From Spirochaetes bacterium ADurb.Bin110 (lineage in GTDB: Bacteria > Spirochaetota > Spirochaetia > Treponematales > Rectinemataceae), in NCBI GenBank assembly GCA_002070755.1, contig MWDY01000267.1:1-15902 (forward strand): 15,902 bases of DNA, in the 5' to 3' direction. Of this stretch, positions 7,298-14,844 are shown in pieces. Position 1 is the stretch's first letter. The number at the start of each line of letters is the position of its first letter. A program made the position numbers and the translations under genes. A model generated the notes under the pieces. That model was not told the DNA's origin, ran no database searches, and saw nothing but the letters and a program-made list of their open reading frames with translations.

Positions 7298-7392
7298 TCG
7301 AAGCCACACTGTAAGGTCATAGCAAAAATAAACTAACTAGGACTCGATAAGTCGCCAGCTCTCCCACAAGTTGTTTTTGACAAAAATTTTTC

Positions 7393-7421
7393 TTGACAAC
7401 ACTTAATTCCCATGAGATAAT
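7393..7421 (+). promoter_or_regulatory. Strong promoter of the iclR-TRAP operon
   Basis: TTGACA (7393-7398) and GATAAT (7416-7421) are separated by exactly 17 bases, a near-consensus sigma-70 promoter. An A/T-rich tract and another TTGACA (7377-7382) lie just upstream. The predicted start, near 7428, is inside the palindrome at 7421-7453. Confidence 0.8.
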
Positions 7422-7453
7422 TCATATATAGGAACAGAGTTCCTATATATGAA
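7421..7453. promoter_or_regulatory. 33-bp perfect palindrome, probable IclR operator
   Basis: The arms TTCATATATAGGAAC (7421-7435) and GTTCCTATATATGAA (7439-7453) are perfect reverse complements around an AGA spacer. The inner GGAAC/GTTCC half-sites resemble IclR-family boxes. The element overlaps the -10 edge and the predicted transcript start of iclR, so autorepression is the simplest reading. As RNA it would also form a 15-bp hairpin at the 5' end of the message. Confidence 0.8.
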
Positions 7454-7472
7454 CAACTTTACCGAGATCTGA

Positions 7473-8252
7473 ATGGCACAAGTCAATTCTGTTCGAAAAG
7501 CCCTCGCAATCCTCGATCTTCTTTCGGATGGAGAAAAGCGCAGTCTATCAGACATCGCGCGCGAGCTATCTCTTGCAAAAAGCACAGCCTCCAGTCTGCT
7601 TGAAACACTTACTAGCCAAAGAGTATTGGAGCGGAATTCGGAATCTGGCCTGTATTCACTCGGCATTAGGCTTATCGAACTCGGCTATTGTACACAGACT
7701 GGACACGACCTGGTGCGCATTGCGGCTCCTTTTCTGCGCGGTCTCAATCAGCGCTTCGATGAAACGGTACACCTTGTTTTGCTCGATCGCGATGAGGTGC
7801 TCTATATCGATTGTATTGAGTCGCATCGCCGACTTCGAACCTATTCAGTTATTGGTGTTCGCGCGCCACTCCATTGTACATCTGTTGGCAAGGCTATTCT
7901 CGCTTTTTTGCCCGATGCTGAGATACGACAGATCATAAAAAGTAAGGGCTTGCCGTCCTTCACATCCCATACAATAACGACTGAAGAACGCCTATGGAAA
8001 GAAATTGAGCTCATTCGCGAACAAGGTTACGCAATCGACGACATGGAACACGAGGATCATCTGCGCTGTGTCGGAGCTCCCATCTTCAATGTCGAACTTA
8101 AGGTCTTTGCATCCGTCAGCCTATCGGGTCCTGCCGAAAGAAATACACTAAAACGCCTAGAATCGATAGCTCCAGCCCTCTTAGAGGCAACAACAGAGAT
8201 ATCACACCGCCTTGGATATCGAAACAAGGATCTTAGCCGAGCAGGCAGCTAG
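7473..8252 (+). CDS. IclR-family transcriptional regulator
   Basis: A 259-residue regulator of standard family length. Residues about 5-65 are the winged helix-turn-helix (VRKALAILDLLSDGEKRSLS, then IARELSLAKSTASSLLETL and a wing ending in YSLG). Residues about 75-250 are the GAF-like ligand domain, with DETVHLVLLDRDEVLYIDCI, PLHCTSVGKAILAFLP and CVGAPIFNVELKVFASVSLSGP as typical segments. IclR proteins usually bind small organic acids. The gene heads the TRAP/lyase operon, 29 bases before the first lyase gene, so it probably controls it. The start is forced by an in-frame TGA immediately upstream. The ribosome site is weak (GAG, 7 bases away), which would keep regulator levels low. Confidence 0.95.
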   Translation: MAQVNSVRKALAILDLLSDGEKRSLSDIARELSLAKSTASSLLETLTSQRVLERNSESGLYSLGIRLIELGYCTQTGHDLVRIAAPFLRGLNQRFDETVHLVLLDRDEVLYIDCIESHRRLRTYSVIGVRAPLHCTSVGKAILAFLPDAEIRQIIKSKGLPSFTSHTITTEERLWKEIELIREQGYAIDDMEHEDHLRCVGAPIFNVELKVFASVSLSGPAERNTLKRLESIAPALLEATTEISHRLGYRNKDLSRAGS

Positions 8253-8281
8253 ATAGTGCAATCAGTTTTGAGGAGGTCTTT

Positions 8282-9241
8282 ATGGCAAAATTTGTCAAGG
8301 AACGCTATGGAAGGATATTGATACCTCTGCTTACACCCTTCTGCGAAGATGGGAGCGTAGACTATGAAAAAACCGCTGCGCTTGCTGAGTTCATCATCGA
8401 TCAGAAAAAAGGTGATAGCCTTGTCCTTTCGGGATCAACAGGAGAATTCTATGCTATGTCATTTGATGAAAGGGTAAGGCTATTCGAAATAGTCAAAGAC
8501 AAGGTCGGCAATCGAATCCCCATAATAGCAGGCGTCGGAGCAGTCTCTACTATCGAGACAATTCAGCTAGCAAAAATAGCTGAAAAAATCGGTTTTGAAA
8601 CGGTGATGATTGTAGCTCCTTATTATACAAAGCCAAATCAAGAAGAATTATATCGCCATTTTATGCAGGTAGCTACATCGGTATCCCTCAATATACTTCT
8701 ATACAATATTCCTATCTATACAGGTGTCAATATCGAACCAGCCACGGTAAGTCGCCTTGCAAAACAGTCCAATATAGTAGGGATAAAAGAAGAAGCCGAA
8801 TTGAATCCAAAACAGATCACGGCTTTTTTGAATTCAACGCCTGAAGATTTCGTCATCTACAATGGCGATGATACGATGATCCTTGAAGCTTATGCCCAAG
8901 GTGGTGAAAAACGCATAGGCGGCGTTGTTTCAGGATCGTCTCATATTATTGGACACCTAATAAGATCGATGATTGAAGATTTTCTAGCAGGAAAAGTCCA
9001 AGCAGCAGCAGAGCTGCAGCAGAAAATTTATCCATTCCTGAAGAGCCTAGGGCAAAATAAAAGGACCAATGCTGCCCCACTTCTGAAAGAAGCGCTTAGA
9101 CTTTATGGATTCGATGCTGGATATCCTCGCGCGCCACTTATGCGCGGAACTCCAGAGGAGATTGAAAATATTCGATTGGCAATGATTAAGCTAGGTCTCC
9201 TGAAAGAAAGGATTGAATCTCATCATCGCCAATCGAATTGA
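8282..9241 (+). CDS. Dihydrodipicolinate synthase/N-acetylneuraminate lyase family enzyme, not DapA
   Basis: A 319-residue TIM-barrel class I lyase/aldolase or dehydratase that forms a Schiff base with a 2-oxo acid. The catalytic set is complete: GSTGE (51-55), YYTKP (114-118), Tyr141 in YNIP and the Schiff-base Lys169 in VGIKEE. True DapA has YNxPxRTG, whose Arg binds the aspartate-semialdehyde carboxylate; here the segment is YNIPIYTG, with Tyr in its place. That, together with the IclR/TRAP context, argues for catabolism of an imported acid rather than lysine synthesis. It also differs from the NanA pattern (YNIPxxSG). GAGGAGG lies 5 bases before the ATG. The exact substrate is unknown; sugar-acid or hydroxyproline-type intermediates are possible. 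Confidence 0.9.
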   Translation: MAKFVKERYGRILIPLLTPFCEDGSVDYEKTAALAEFIIDQKKGDSLVLSGSTGEFYAMSFDERVRLFEIVKDKVGNRIPIIAGVGAVSTIETIQLAKIAEKIGFETVMIVAPYYTKPNQEELYRHFMQVATSVSLNILLYNIPIYTGVNIEPATVSRLAKQSNIVGIKEEAELNPKQITAFLNSTPEDFVIYNGDDTMILEAYAQGGEKRIGGVVSGSSHIIGHLIRSMIEDFLAGKVQAAAELQQKIYPFLKSLGQNKRTNAAPLLKEALRLYGFDAGYPRAPLMRGTPEEIENIRLAMIKLGLLKERIESHHRQSN

Positions 9242-9268
9242 TAAAGGCAAGAATATCGTATTGCCATA

Positions 9269-9274
9269 TATAAT
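9269..9274 (+). promoter_or_regulatory. Possible internal -10 element before dctP
   Basis: A perfect TATAAT lies in the 96-base gap between the lyase and dctP genes. No acceptable -35 is found 15-19 bases upstream, so a secondary promoter for the transporter genes is only a possibility. Confidence 0.3.
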
Positions 9275-9283
9275 AGCGAGGCA

Positions 9284-9308
9284 TTTAGCCGTATTTCTTA
9301 CGGCTAGA
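9284..9308 (+). other. Hairpin in the lyase-dctP gap
   Basis: TAGCCGTA (9286-9293) and TACGGCTA (9299-9306) form a perfect 8-bp stem with a 5-base loop, extendable by two weak pairs. No T-run follows, so it is more likely a processing or stabilising element at the 5' side of dctP than a terminator. It starts about 12 bases after the possible -10 at 9269-9274. Confidence 0.55.
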
Positions 9309-9337
9309 AATAGATGATCCATTCAAGGAGGTTCGTT

Positions 9338-10336
9338 ATGAAGAAAACTATTGTTGCAATGCTGGTATTGCTTCTGATTGCAAGCTCAGCAGGGTTCGCG
9401 CAACAAAAGCCTATTAAGCTTGTGTTTACTTCAGTCAGTGTGCCAACAGATGCGCATACACAGGCAATGTACGTTTTCAAGGATGAGGTTGAGAAACTCT
9501 CTGGCGGACAAATCCAGATCGATGTCTACGATTCCGGCAAGCTCTTTACCCAGCAGGCTGAGCAGGATGCCATTCGTAAGGGAACAGTTGATATGGTCTA
9601 TAGCTCCGCCTCGTGGCTTGCAGAATTTGTTCCTTACCTTTCGATGTTTGGCGCTGCCTATACATTCCAGAGCTATGATCAGATGACTAAGACCTTCAAT
9701 GGCCCAATTGGCAAGAAAATGTTCGAAGATGTGGCCAAAAAAACCGGTGTTCGACCACTCTGTGCTTTTTACCTAGGTACTCGTCAGCTCAACCTGATAG
9801 CAAAGGTCGGTCCCGTAACCAAGCCTGAACAGATGAAAGGTGTGAAGCTACGTGTTCCACAAAGCCCGACATGGATCGCAATGGGCAAGGCTCTTGGAGC
9901 AAACCCAACCCCAATGGCCTTTAATGAACTGTATATGGGTCTCAAAACCGGTGCAGTTGATGGCCAGGACAACCCTCTCCCAACAGATAAGAATGCCAAA
10001 TTCTATGAAGTCACCAAGTATATAGTTCTCACAAACCATCTAGTTGACTCGGTATGGCCTTCTATCAACGAGAAAAAATGGCAGAGCCTGACAAAGCAAC
10101 AGCAGGACTGGGTCCTACAAGCATTGGAAAAAGCACGCCAATCCTGCGATAAAACAAATCTCGATAACGAAAAGGAAATCCTGGATTTCTTCCGCCAGCA
10201 AGGCCTTGTTGTCATAGAGAATCCTGATCGCGATGCATTTGCAGCCTATGCTAAAAATTTCTATCTCACGGAAGGCAAAGATATTTCGAAAGATTGGGAC
10301 CTCACTCTCTATGATGAAATACAAAAAATGAAATAA
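9338..10336 (+). CDS. dctP: TRAP transporter periplasmic solute-binding protein (DctP family)
   Basis: A 332-residue exported binding protein. The signal peptide is MKKTIVAMLVLLLIASSAGFA, cut near residue 21. The mature part shows the DctP pattern: KDEVEKLSGGQIQIDVYDSG, DAIRKGTVDMVYSS, then LRVPQSPTWIAMGKALGANP and FNELYMGLKTGAVDGQDNP. Arg172, in LRVP, is the family residue that normally salt-bridges the ligand carboxylate, so a carboxylic acid is the likely ligand. The start is taken at 9338, where AAGGAGG precedes the ATG by about 7 bases; an in-frame ATG at 9314 would put extra residues before the signal peptide. It lies 96 bases downstream of the lyase gene and upstream of dctQ and dctM. 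Confidence 0.94.
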   Translation: MKKTIVAMLVLLLIASSAGFAQQKPIKLVFTSVSVPTDAHTQAMYVFKDEVEKLSGGQIQIDVYDSGKLFTQQAEQDAIRKGTVDMVYSSASWLAEFVPYLSMFGAAYTFQSYDQMTKTFNGPIGKKMFEDVAKKTGVRPLCAFYLGTRQLNLIAKVGPVTKPEQMKGVKLRVPQSPTWIAMGKALGANPTPMAFNELYMGLKTGAVDGQDNPLPTDKNAKFYEVTKYIVLTNHLVDSVWPSINEKKWQSLTKQQQDWVLQALEKARQSCDKTNLDNEKEILDFFRQQGLVVIENPDRDAFAAYAKNFYLTEGKDISKDWDLTLYDEIQKMK

Positions 10337-10347
10337 TACCTAAAGCT

Positions 10348-10375
10348 TGCCCGCAACAGATCTCTGCTGCGGGCA
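10348..10375 (+). other. Intercistronic hairpin after dctP
   Basis: TGCCCGCA (10348-10355) and TGCGGGCA (10368-10375) form a perfect 8-bp GC-rich stem, and CAGA/TCTG inside the loop can pair further. The sequence after it is not a T-run, so read-through to dctQ is expected. Its position suits 3' protection of the dctP message, giving more binding protein than membrane subunits. Confidence 0.7.
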
Positions 10376-10445
10376 GCCTTGATTCAATAAGTATGTCGAT
10401 ATCCTATCGATGCTTTTTGAAAGGGTATTTGAAGGAGGAGCCATT

Positions 10446-10934
10446 ATGCCGGTTTGGCTGAAAAAGACAGGCAAATTCCTGGTCGACTGCATCGAACTCT
10501 ATGTACCTATACTCACCTTTAGTACACTTTTCGTTTCTTTCGTGCTGCAGATATTCGCACGCAAGTTTTTCAAGCCGCTTTTATGGCCAGAAGAATTGAG
10601 TTTGATTTGCTTTGTATGGACTGCTCTACTGGGTGGTCTTTACTCGAAGAGAATGGGCACACAGGTCGCATTCACAATGCTCTATGATGCCGCCAAACCA
10701 AAGACAAAGCGCATTATGCGCATTGTGGGCAATGCTCTGCTTCTTATAGCTTTTTTAATCATACTAGTTCCTTCATGGGATTATGTACAGTTCATGCGAT
10801 ACAAAAAGTCGGATGCACTGGGCATTCCCATGAATATCGCATATTTCCCATTTGTCGTGTATCTAGTCGATATGATTATCAGGCTAACCATTGACATTGC
10901 AAAAGATCTCGGCACCCTCGGAGGCACCAAATGA
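10446..10934 (+). CDS. dctQ: TRAP transporter small membrane subunit (DctQ family)
   Basis: A 162-residue inner-membrane protein with four hydrophobic helices at roughly 15-40, 44-66, 85-112 and 128-152. The family mark PEELSLICFVWTALLGG (W/P-x-E-E-L...W...G) lies in helix 2. It partners with DctM to form the Na+-driven membrane complex that accepts ligand from DctP. The start is set at 10446, preceded by GGAGGAG; an upstream in-frame ATG at 10410 would only add an N-terminal tail across the ribosome site. Its stop overlaps the dctM start by four bases (ATGA), so the two are translationally coupled. Confidence 0.92.
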   Translation: MPVWLKKTGKFLVDCIELYVPILTFSTLFVSFVLQIFARKFFKPLLWPEELSLICFVWTALLGGLYSKRMGTQVAFTMLYDAAKPKTKRIMRIVGNALLLIAFLIILVPSWDYVQFMRYKKSDALGIPMNIAYFPFVVYLVDMIIRLTIDIAKDLGTLGGTK

Positions 10935-12229
10935 ACCTCCCGCTTATTGTTTTCGTTTTGTCCTTTGTGGCTGTATTTCTGCTTGGTATTCCCCTTGCAC
11001 CAGGGATGATGCTTTCGAGTGCATTCTATTTCCTCCTTTCGAAAAATCCTGCTGCGTCGCTAGATATGGTCGCAATGCAGTTTCTTACAAACCTGAATGC
11101 GAGCTTTGTCCTCATTGCGGTGCCACTTTTTGTTTTCATGGCTGAGATAATGAATTCAGGCAAAGTAACCGAGATGATCTTCTCATTTTCGAGCGCGCTC
11201 GTAGGCAAGCGAAAAGGTGCTCTTGCACACGTCAACATTATCAATTCTATTATTTTCTCTGGAATGACAGGCTCGGCACTTGCCGATGCCTCAGGCCCAG
11301 GCAATATGGAATTAAAAGCCATGCAACAACAGGGCTATGATGATGCATATACCTGTGCTATCACCGCAGCAAGCGCTACTATTGGGCCAATTATTCCGCC
11401 TAGCATCCCTATGGTTGTTTATGCAATGCTCTCCAGTACATCGATAGGATACCTCTTTCTAGGAGGAATTATTCCGGGGCTGCTCGTGGGCATAGCACTC
11501 CTGATTTACAACTCATTTATATCAAAAAAAAGGAACTATCCGGAAGGGAAAAAGTTCCCCGCAAAGCAATTTTGGAAATTTACCTTACAAGCTTTGCCTG
11601 CGCTTTTCACTGTAGTGATCTTGCTAGGAGGAATTTATACAGGCGTTGTTACCCCCACGGAAGCAGGGGCCTTAGCGGCCTTCTATGGAATACTCATATC
11701 GGTCTTTGTATACCGAGCGCTAGGCTGGAAGGAATTCAAGCAGTGCCTCATCAATGCGGTGCGCACTACAGGGACACTTTCGCTTCTTGTCGGAAGTTCC
11801 TTCGCCTTTTCTTATATTATCAGTATCGAACAGATACCCAATGTTATCGCTACATTCCTGCTCGGCTTAACCCAGAACAAATATGCCATGCTCCTCATCC
11901 TCAACATCGCCTTGCTTATTCTGGGTTGCTTTCTAGATACCACGCCCATACAGCTCATATTCACTCCTATCATAATCCCTATTCTCAGCCAGTTAGGCAT
12001 AGACCTCGTCCATTTTGGCGTCGTAATGGTGCTCAATCTAATGATTGGACTTTCGACTCCACCCTATGGCATGTTGCTCTTTACGGTATCAGGGCTTACA
12101 GGGACTCCACTAAAGGATATAATCCGAGAAATCCTGCCTATGGTTATTGTTCTCATTCTTGTCTTGTTCTTAATAACCTATATTCCCGATCTTGTACTTT
12201 TTATTCCCAAGCTATCAGGGTATAAATGA
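10931..12229 (+). CDS. dctM: TRAP transporter large membrane subunit (DctM family)
   Basis: A 432-residue polytopic protein with about 12 hydrophobic segments, the transport channel of the TRAP system. Typical segments include FVLIAVPLFVFMAEIMNSGK, FSGMTGSALADASGPGNMEL, ATIGPIIPPSIPMVVYAM, TPTEAGALAAFYG and LNLMIGLSTPPYGMLLF. Length and motif order are normal for DctM, so it is not fused with DctQ as in some systems. It starts within the dctQ stop and ends 7 bases before the next enzyme gene. Confidence 0.95.
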   Translation: MNLPLIVFVLSFVAVFLLGIPLAPGMMLSSAFYFLLSKNPAASLDMVAMQFLTNLNASFVLIAVPLFVFMAEIMNSGKVTEMIFSFSSALVGKRKGALAHVNIINSIIFSGMTGSALADASGPGNMELKAMQQQGYDDAYTCAITAASATIGPIIPPSIPMVVYAMLSSTSIGYLFLGGIIPGLLVGIALLIYNSFISKKRNYPEGKKFPAKQFWKFTLQALPALFTVVILLGGIYTGVVTPTEAGALAAFYGILISVFVYRALGWKEFKQCLINAVRTTGTLSLLVGSSFAFSYIISIEQIPNVIATFLLGLTQNKYAMLLILNIALLILGCFLDTTPIQLIFTPIIIPILSQLGIDLVHFGVVMVLNLMIGLSTPPYGMLLFTVSGLTGTPLKDIIREILPMVIVLILVLFLITYIPDLVLFIPKLSGYK

Positions 12230-12236
12230 GGCCACC

Positions 12237-13157
12237 ATGAAGAAGACTATTCCCGATGGTGTTTATCCAACCCTTATAACGCCCTATGAGGAAGATGGTC
12301 GCATCGACTGGAATGCACTCGAGGCACTCATAGAGTGGCATATTGCACGCGGAGTAGCAGGATTCTTTGCTGTCTGCCAATCGAGCGAGATGTTCCATCT
12401 GACACTGCGCGAACGGCTCGAATTGGCAAGAATGTCGATCAAGTTCGCGCAAGGCCGACTGCCTGTCCTTGTTTCCGGGCATGTCGCCGATACGCTCTAC
12501 GACCAAATCGAAGAAGCCAAGATGATGGCCGATATAGGCCCTGATGCATTGATCTTCGTGACAAATCGCCTAGCGCGTCCATATGAAGGTGATGATATTT
12601 TCAAGAGAAATCTCGAGACATTCCTGACCGCCTTCGGCTACGATATCCTCCTTGGCTTCTATGAGTGCCCCGCTCCTTATAAACGGCTTCTCAATGCCGA
12701 TCTAGTGCAATTCATCGTAGAGACTGGCCGATTTGGTTTTCTGAAGGATACAAGTTGTCGCATTGGAGATATACAGGCCAAAATCGAAGCGGCAAAAGGC
12801 AGCGACTTCAAGCTTTTCAATGCAAATGCTGCGACTCTGCTCGCTTCGCTGCAGAAAGGGGCCGCAGGATACTCAGGCATTATGACTCACTTCCACTCAG
12901 ACCTCTATGTATGGATGTGTAAACACTGGAACGACCGGCCAGATCGAGCGCTCGAGCTTCAGAATTTCCTGGGTCTAGCATCCGTCATCGAATATCAACT
13001 ATATCCCATCAACGCTATGTATGCACTGCAGCGTGAGGGCTTACCCATCAAGCTCATATCGCGCCGCGCGGATGCACGGCTCTTCACTGAATCTATGCGC
13101 CTCGAGGTTGAGCAGCTAATGGGATTATCGCAAAGGTTTTCGGAGGTGTATAGGTGA
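12237..13157 (+). CDS. Divergent dihydrodipicolinate synthase-family enzyme
   Basis: A 306-residue DHDPS-fold protein. The Schiff-base Lys170 (FLKDTS) and the Tyr142 of the family's Y-x-x-P element (FYECP) are kept. The usual G-T-T-G-E carboxylate-binding loop is replaced by CQSSE (47-51), keeping only a hydroxyl residue and the Glu. I recall this CQSSE variant from a distinct, uncharacterised DHDPS-like subfamily. It shares few motif details with the first lyase of the operon (8282-9241), so the two are unlikely to do the same reaction. The start at 12237 is supported by GAGG 5 bases upstream; a longer in-frame reading from 12192 would overlap dctM. It is the last gene of the operon. Confidence 0.88.
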   Translation: MKKTIPDGVYPTLITPYEEDGRIDWNALEALIEWHIARGVAGFFAVCQSSEMFHLTLRERLELARMSIKFAQGRLPVLVSGHVADTLYDQIEEAKMMADIGPDALIFVTNRLARPYEGDDIFKRNLETFLTAFGYDILLGFYECPAPYKRLLNADLVQFIVETGRFGFLKDTSCRIGDIQAKIEAAKGSDFKLFNANAATLLASLQKGAAGYSGIMTHFHSDLYVWMCKHWNDRPDRALELQNFLGLASVIEYQLYPINAMYALQREGLPIKLISRRADARLFTESMRLEVEQLMGLSQRFSEVYR

Positions 13158-13240
13158 AGGTAAGGGGTTGGAGCTCTGGCCATGATCGTCACCGCGCTTT
13201 CTGAACTATCGCGCTATCAAAGTGTGATTTTAGGCATTGC

Positions 13241-13271
13241 AGCACTATGGCTCTATTAAGTGCTTCTTTTT
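13241..13271 (+). terminator. Candidate rho-independent terminator of the TRAP operon
   Basis: AGCACT (13241-13246) and AGTGCT (13259-13264) form a 6-bp stem with a 12-base loop, followed at once by TCTTTTT. The stem is short and only half GC, so strength is uncertain. It lies in the 117-base convergent gap and has a T-tract only in the plus direction. Confidence 0.5.
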
Positions 13272-13274
13272 ACT

Positions 13275-14393
13275 TTATAGATCGATGTCAACCCAGCGCG
13301 CTTTTTGATTGCTTTCTATGGCAGCTTCGATGATTTGAACAATGTGGTGGCCTTGGAGAAAATCTGCATAAAGCGGCGGCTCGCTGAATAGGATTGAGCG
13401 ATAGAAGTTATCGATCATTCTCTGTTGCACTTCCAAAAACCTCTCCTGTCTTGAAGCACCAGCCTTTGCTTCCTTGTTTTCTTCCATCTCATTCGCAGGC
13501 GATATAATTCCTTTTTCATCCAAAATTAATTCTTTCTCTTCTCGGTATTTAAGCGATGCTCTTTCTGAATGCTCTTGAGACCAACGCAAGGATGCTGTGC
13601 TACCATCTATCTCAAAGGAGATGCCATTAGACCGACCAGCACTTACCTGAGATACAGTTAGGCAGCCATGAATGCCACCTTCAAATCTCATCAGCGCGCT
13701 TGCAAAATCCTCAGTATCTACCGTTATAGTCTCAGAGGGAAAGCGAATCCGCTTGGGAATGAATGTTGCAAAGTCTGCGGCGATGCTTTCTAGTCTGCGA
13801 TCAAGCAAAAATTCCGCTATATCTATCCAATGAGAGCCAATATCAGCAAGGGCTCTCGATGGTCCTCCATAGCGAGATTCGACCCGCCAGTCGTAATCAT
13901 GGTCGAACAAGAGCCAATCTTGAAGATAAGTCCCGTGTATGGAATAGATTGTTCCAAGCTCGCCCTTGGATATCAATTCTTTTATATGCATAATGATTGG
14001 ATAATATCGATAAACAAAATTGATAGCGGTTTTTAGATGACGATTCTTTGCTAAAGTCACAAGCGCTCCCGATTGCTTTGAATCTATGGTGAGCGGCTTT
14101 TCAGACAAAGCATATAAGCCTGCTTCGAGAATATCTCTATTTACATCATAGTGAAGCACATTGGGGGTACAGTTGTGCACGAGATCGAGACTCTCTCTTT
14201 TAAGCATTTCTTGGTATGAAGTATACCAAGCAGAGATATCGTAGTCGTCGCAGAGGCTCTTTATCTTGTTTGGATTGGGAGAACAAATCGCTGTCAATTC
14301 TGCGTAGCCGAGAGGCTCGATAGCTTTGATTGCCTTGAGATGAGATATGCCTATCTTGCCAATTCCGATAATCGCTACCCGAAGTTTTTTCAT
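13275..14393 (-). CDS. Gfo/Idh/MocA-family NAD(P)-dependent oxidoreductase
   Basis: A 372-residue cytoplasmic dehydrogenase, probably acting on a sugar, polyol or sugar-derived acid. The N-terminal Rossmann domain carries the dinucleotide motif GIGKIG (10-15), HNCTPNVLH (about 73-81) and the family EKPL element (98-101). The C-terminal alpha/beta domain contains DIGSHWID (184-191), whose His188 is the usual catalytic/substrate residue, and RYGGPSRALADIGSH leads into it. The start codon overlaps the stop of the cupin gene (ATGA), indicating coupling. It is the last gene seen in the transketolase operon. The substrate is not predictable. Confidence 0.93.
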   Translation of the reverse strand: MKKLRVAIIGIGKIGISHLKAIKAIEPLGYAELTAICSPNPNKIKSLCDDYDISAWYTSYQEMLKRESLDLVHNCTPNVLHYDVNRDILEAGLYALSEKPLTIDSKQSGALVTLAKNRHLKTAINFVYRYYPIIMHIKELISKGELGTIYSIHGTYLQDWLLFDHDYDWRVESRYGGPSRALADIGSHWIDIAEFLLDRRLESIAADFATFIPKRIRFPSETITVDTEDFASALMRFEGGIHGCLTVSQVSAGRSNGISFEIDGSTASLRWSQEHSERASLKYREEKELILDEKGIISPANEMEENKEAKAGASRQERFLEVQQRMIDNFYRSILFSEPPLYADFLQGHHIVQIIEAAIESNQKARWVDIDL

Positions 14394-14815
14394 AGCTTTT
14401 TTTGGAGCGCTGATATAAGCTCTTTTGCCCTAGCAATCTGATCGTGCGATAATTGTATTGCATTGCTGTTCTGTTGCGATGTAGCTGCGGCTTCAATAAG
14501 GATGAGTTTGGTTTCCTGTTGCGTAACAGTATTGTGCCAAAGCCCCTTAGGAATATTGTAGACTTTGTTAAGCTCCATAGAGATAGCTTTCAGCTCGAAG
14601 CTATCATTAGTTATGTCCTCTAGCGCATATAGCAGGATACAAGTACCGCACAATAAAACAAAGAGCTCGTCGGTTTCATTGTGACGTTCCAAACAATCGA
14701 TATTTTTTATATCATTCTCTGGCTTATAATTCTTGATGCCAACCATCCATTCTTTGTTCTCATAGACTCTTTGGAGGCCTTTTCCTTCATATTCATATTC
14801 TATTATACAACTCAT
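14390..14815 (-). CDS. Small cupin-fold protein
   Basis: A 141-residue single-domain protein. Cupin motif 1 is partly visible as RHNETDELFVLLCG (44-57), with His45 and Glu/Asp residues as possible metal ligands. Motif 2 is clear in VYNIPKGLWHN (85-95), P-x-G-x-x-H. Small cupins of this type act as sugar isomerases, epimerases or ligand-binding proteins. The start at 14815 follows AGAGGAA by about 8 bases and leaves a 29-base gap to the transketolase gene. A longer in-frame start at 14866 would run into that gene and lacks a ribosome site. The context suggests a role in the same sugar pathway, but the reaction is unknown. Confidence 0.75.
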   Translation of the reverse strand: MSCIIEYEYEGKGLQRVYENKEWMVGIKNYKPENDIKNIDCLERHNETDELFVLLCGTCILLYALEDITNDSFELKAISMELNKVYNIPKGLWHNTVTQQETKLILIEAAATSQQNSNAIQLSHDQIARAKELISALQKKL

Positions 14816-14844
14816 AAATATATTCCTCTTGAAATACTTCCTTT

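Noticed and set aside
7377..7405. A second TTGACA (7377-7382) as a tandem promoter before iclR.
   Set aside because: No acceptable -10 lies 16-18 bases downstream; the neighbouring TTGACA at 7393 has a far better partner.
8282..9241. Annotation of the first lyase as lysine-pathway DapA or as sialic acid lyase NanA.
   Set aside because: The DapA arginine of YNxPxRTG is absent, the NanA signature does not fit, and no lysine or sialic acid genes are nearby.
11572..12225. A 217-codon open frame on the plus strand inside dctM.
   Set aside because: It overlaps the well-supported DctM protein in another frame, has low-complexity His/Ser/Tyr/Arg-rich content and no ribosome site.
12192..12236. Longer N-terminus for the second lyase starting at 12192.
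   Set aside because: It would overlap the dctM 3' end, lacks a ribosome site, and the extra residues are out of keeping with the family; the ATG at 12237 has GAGG at proper spacing.
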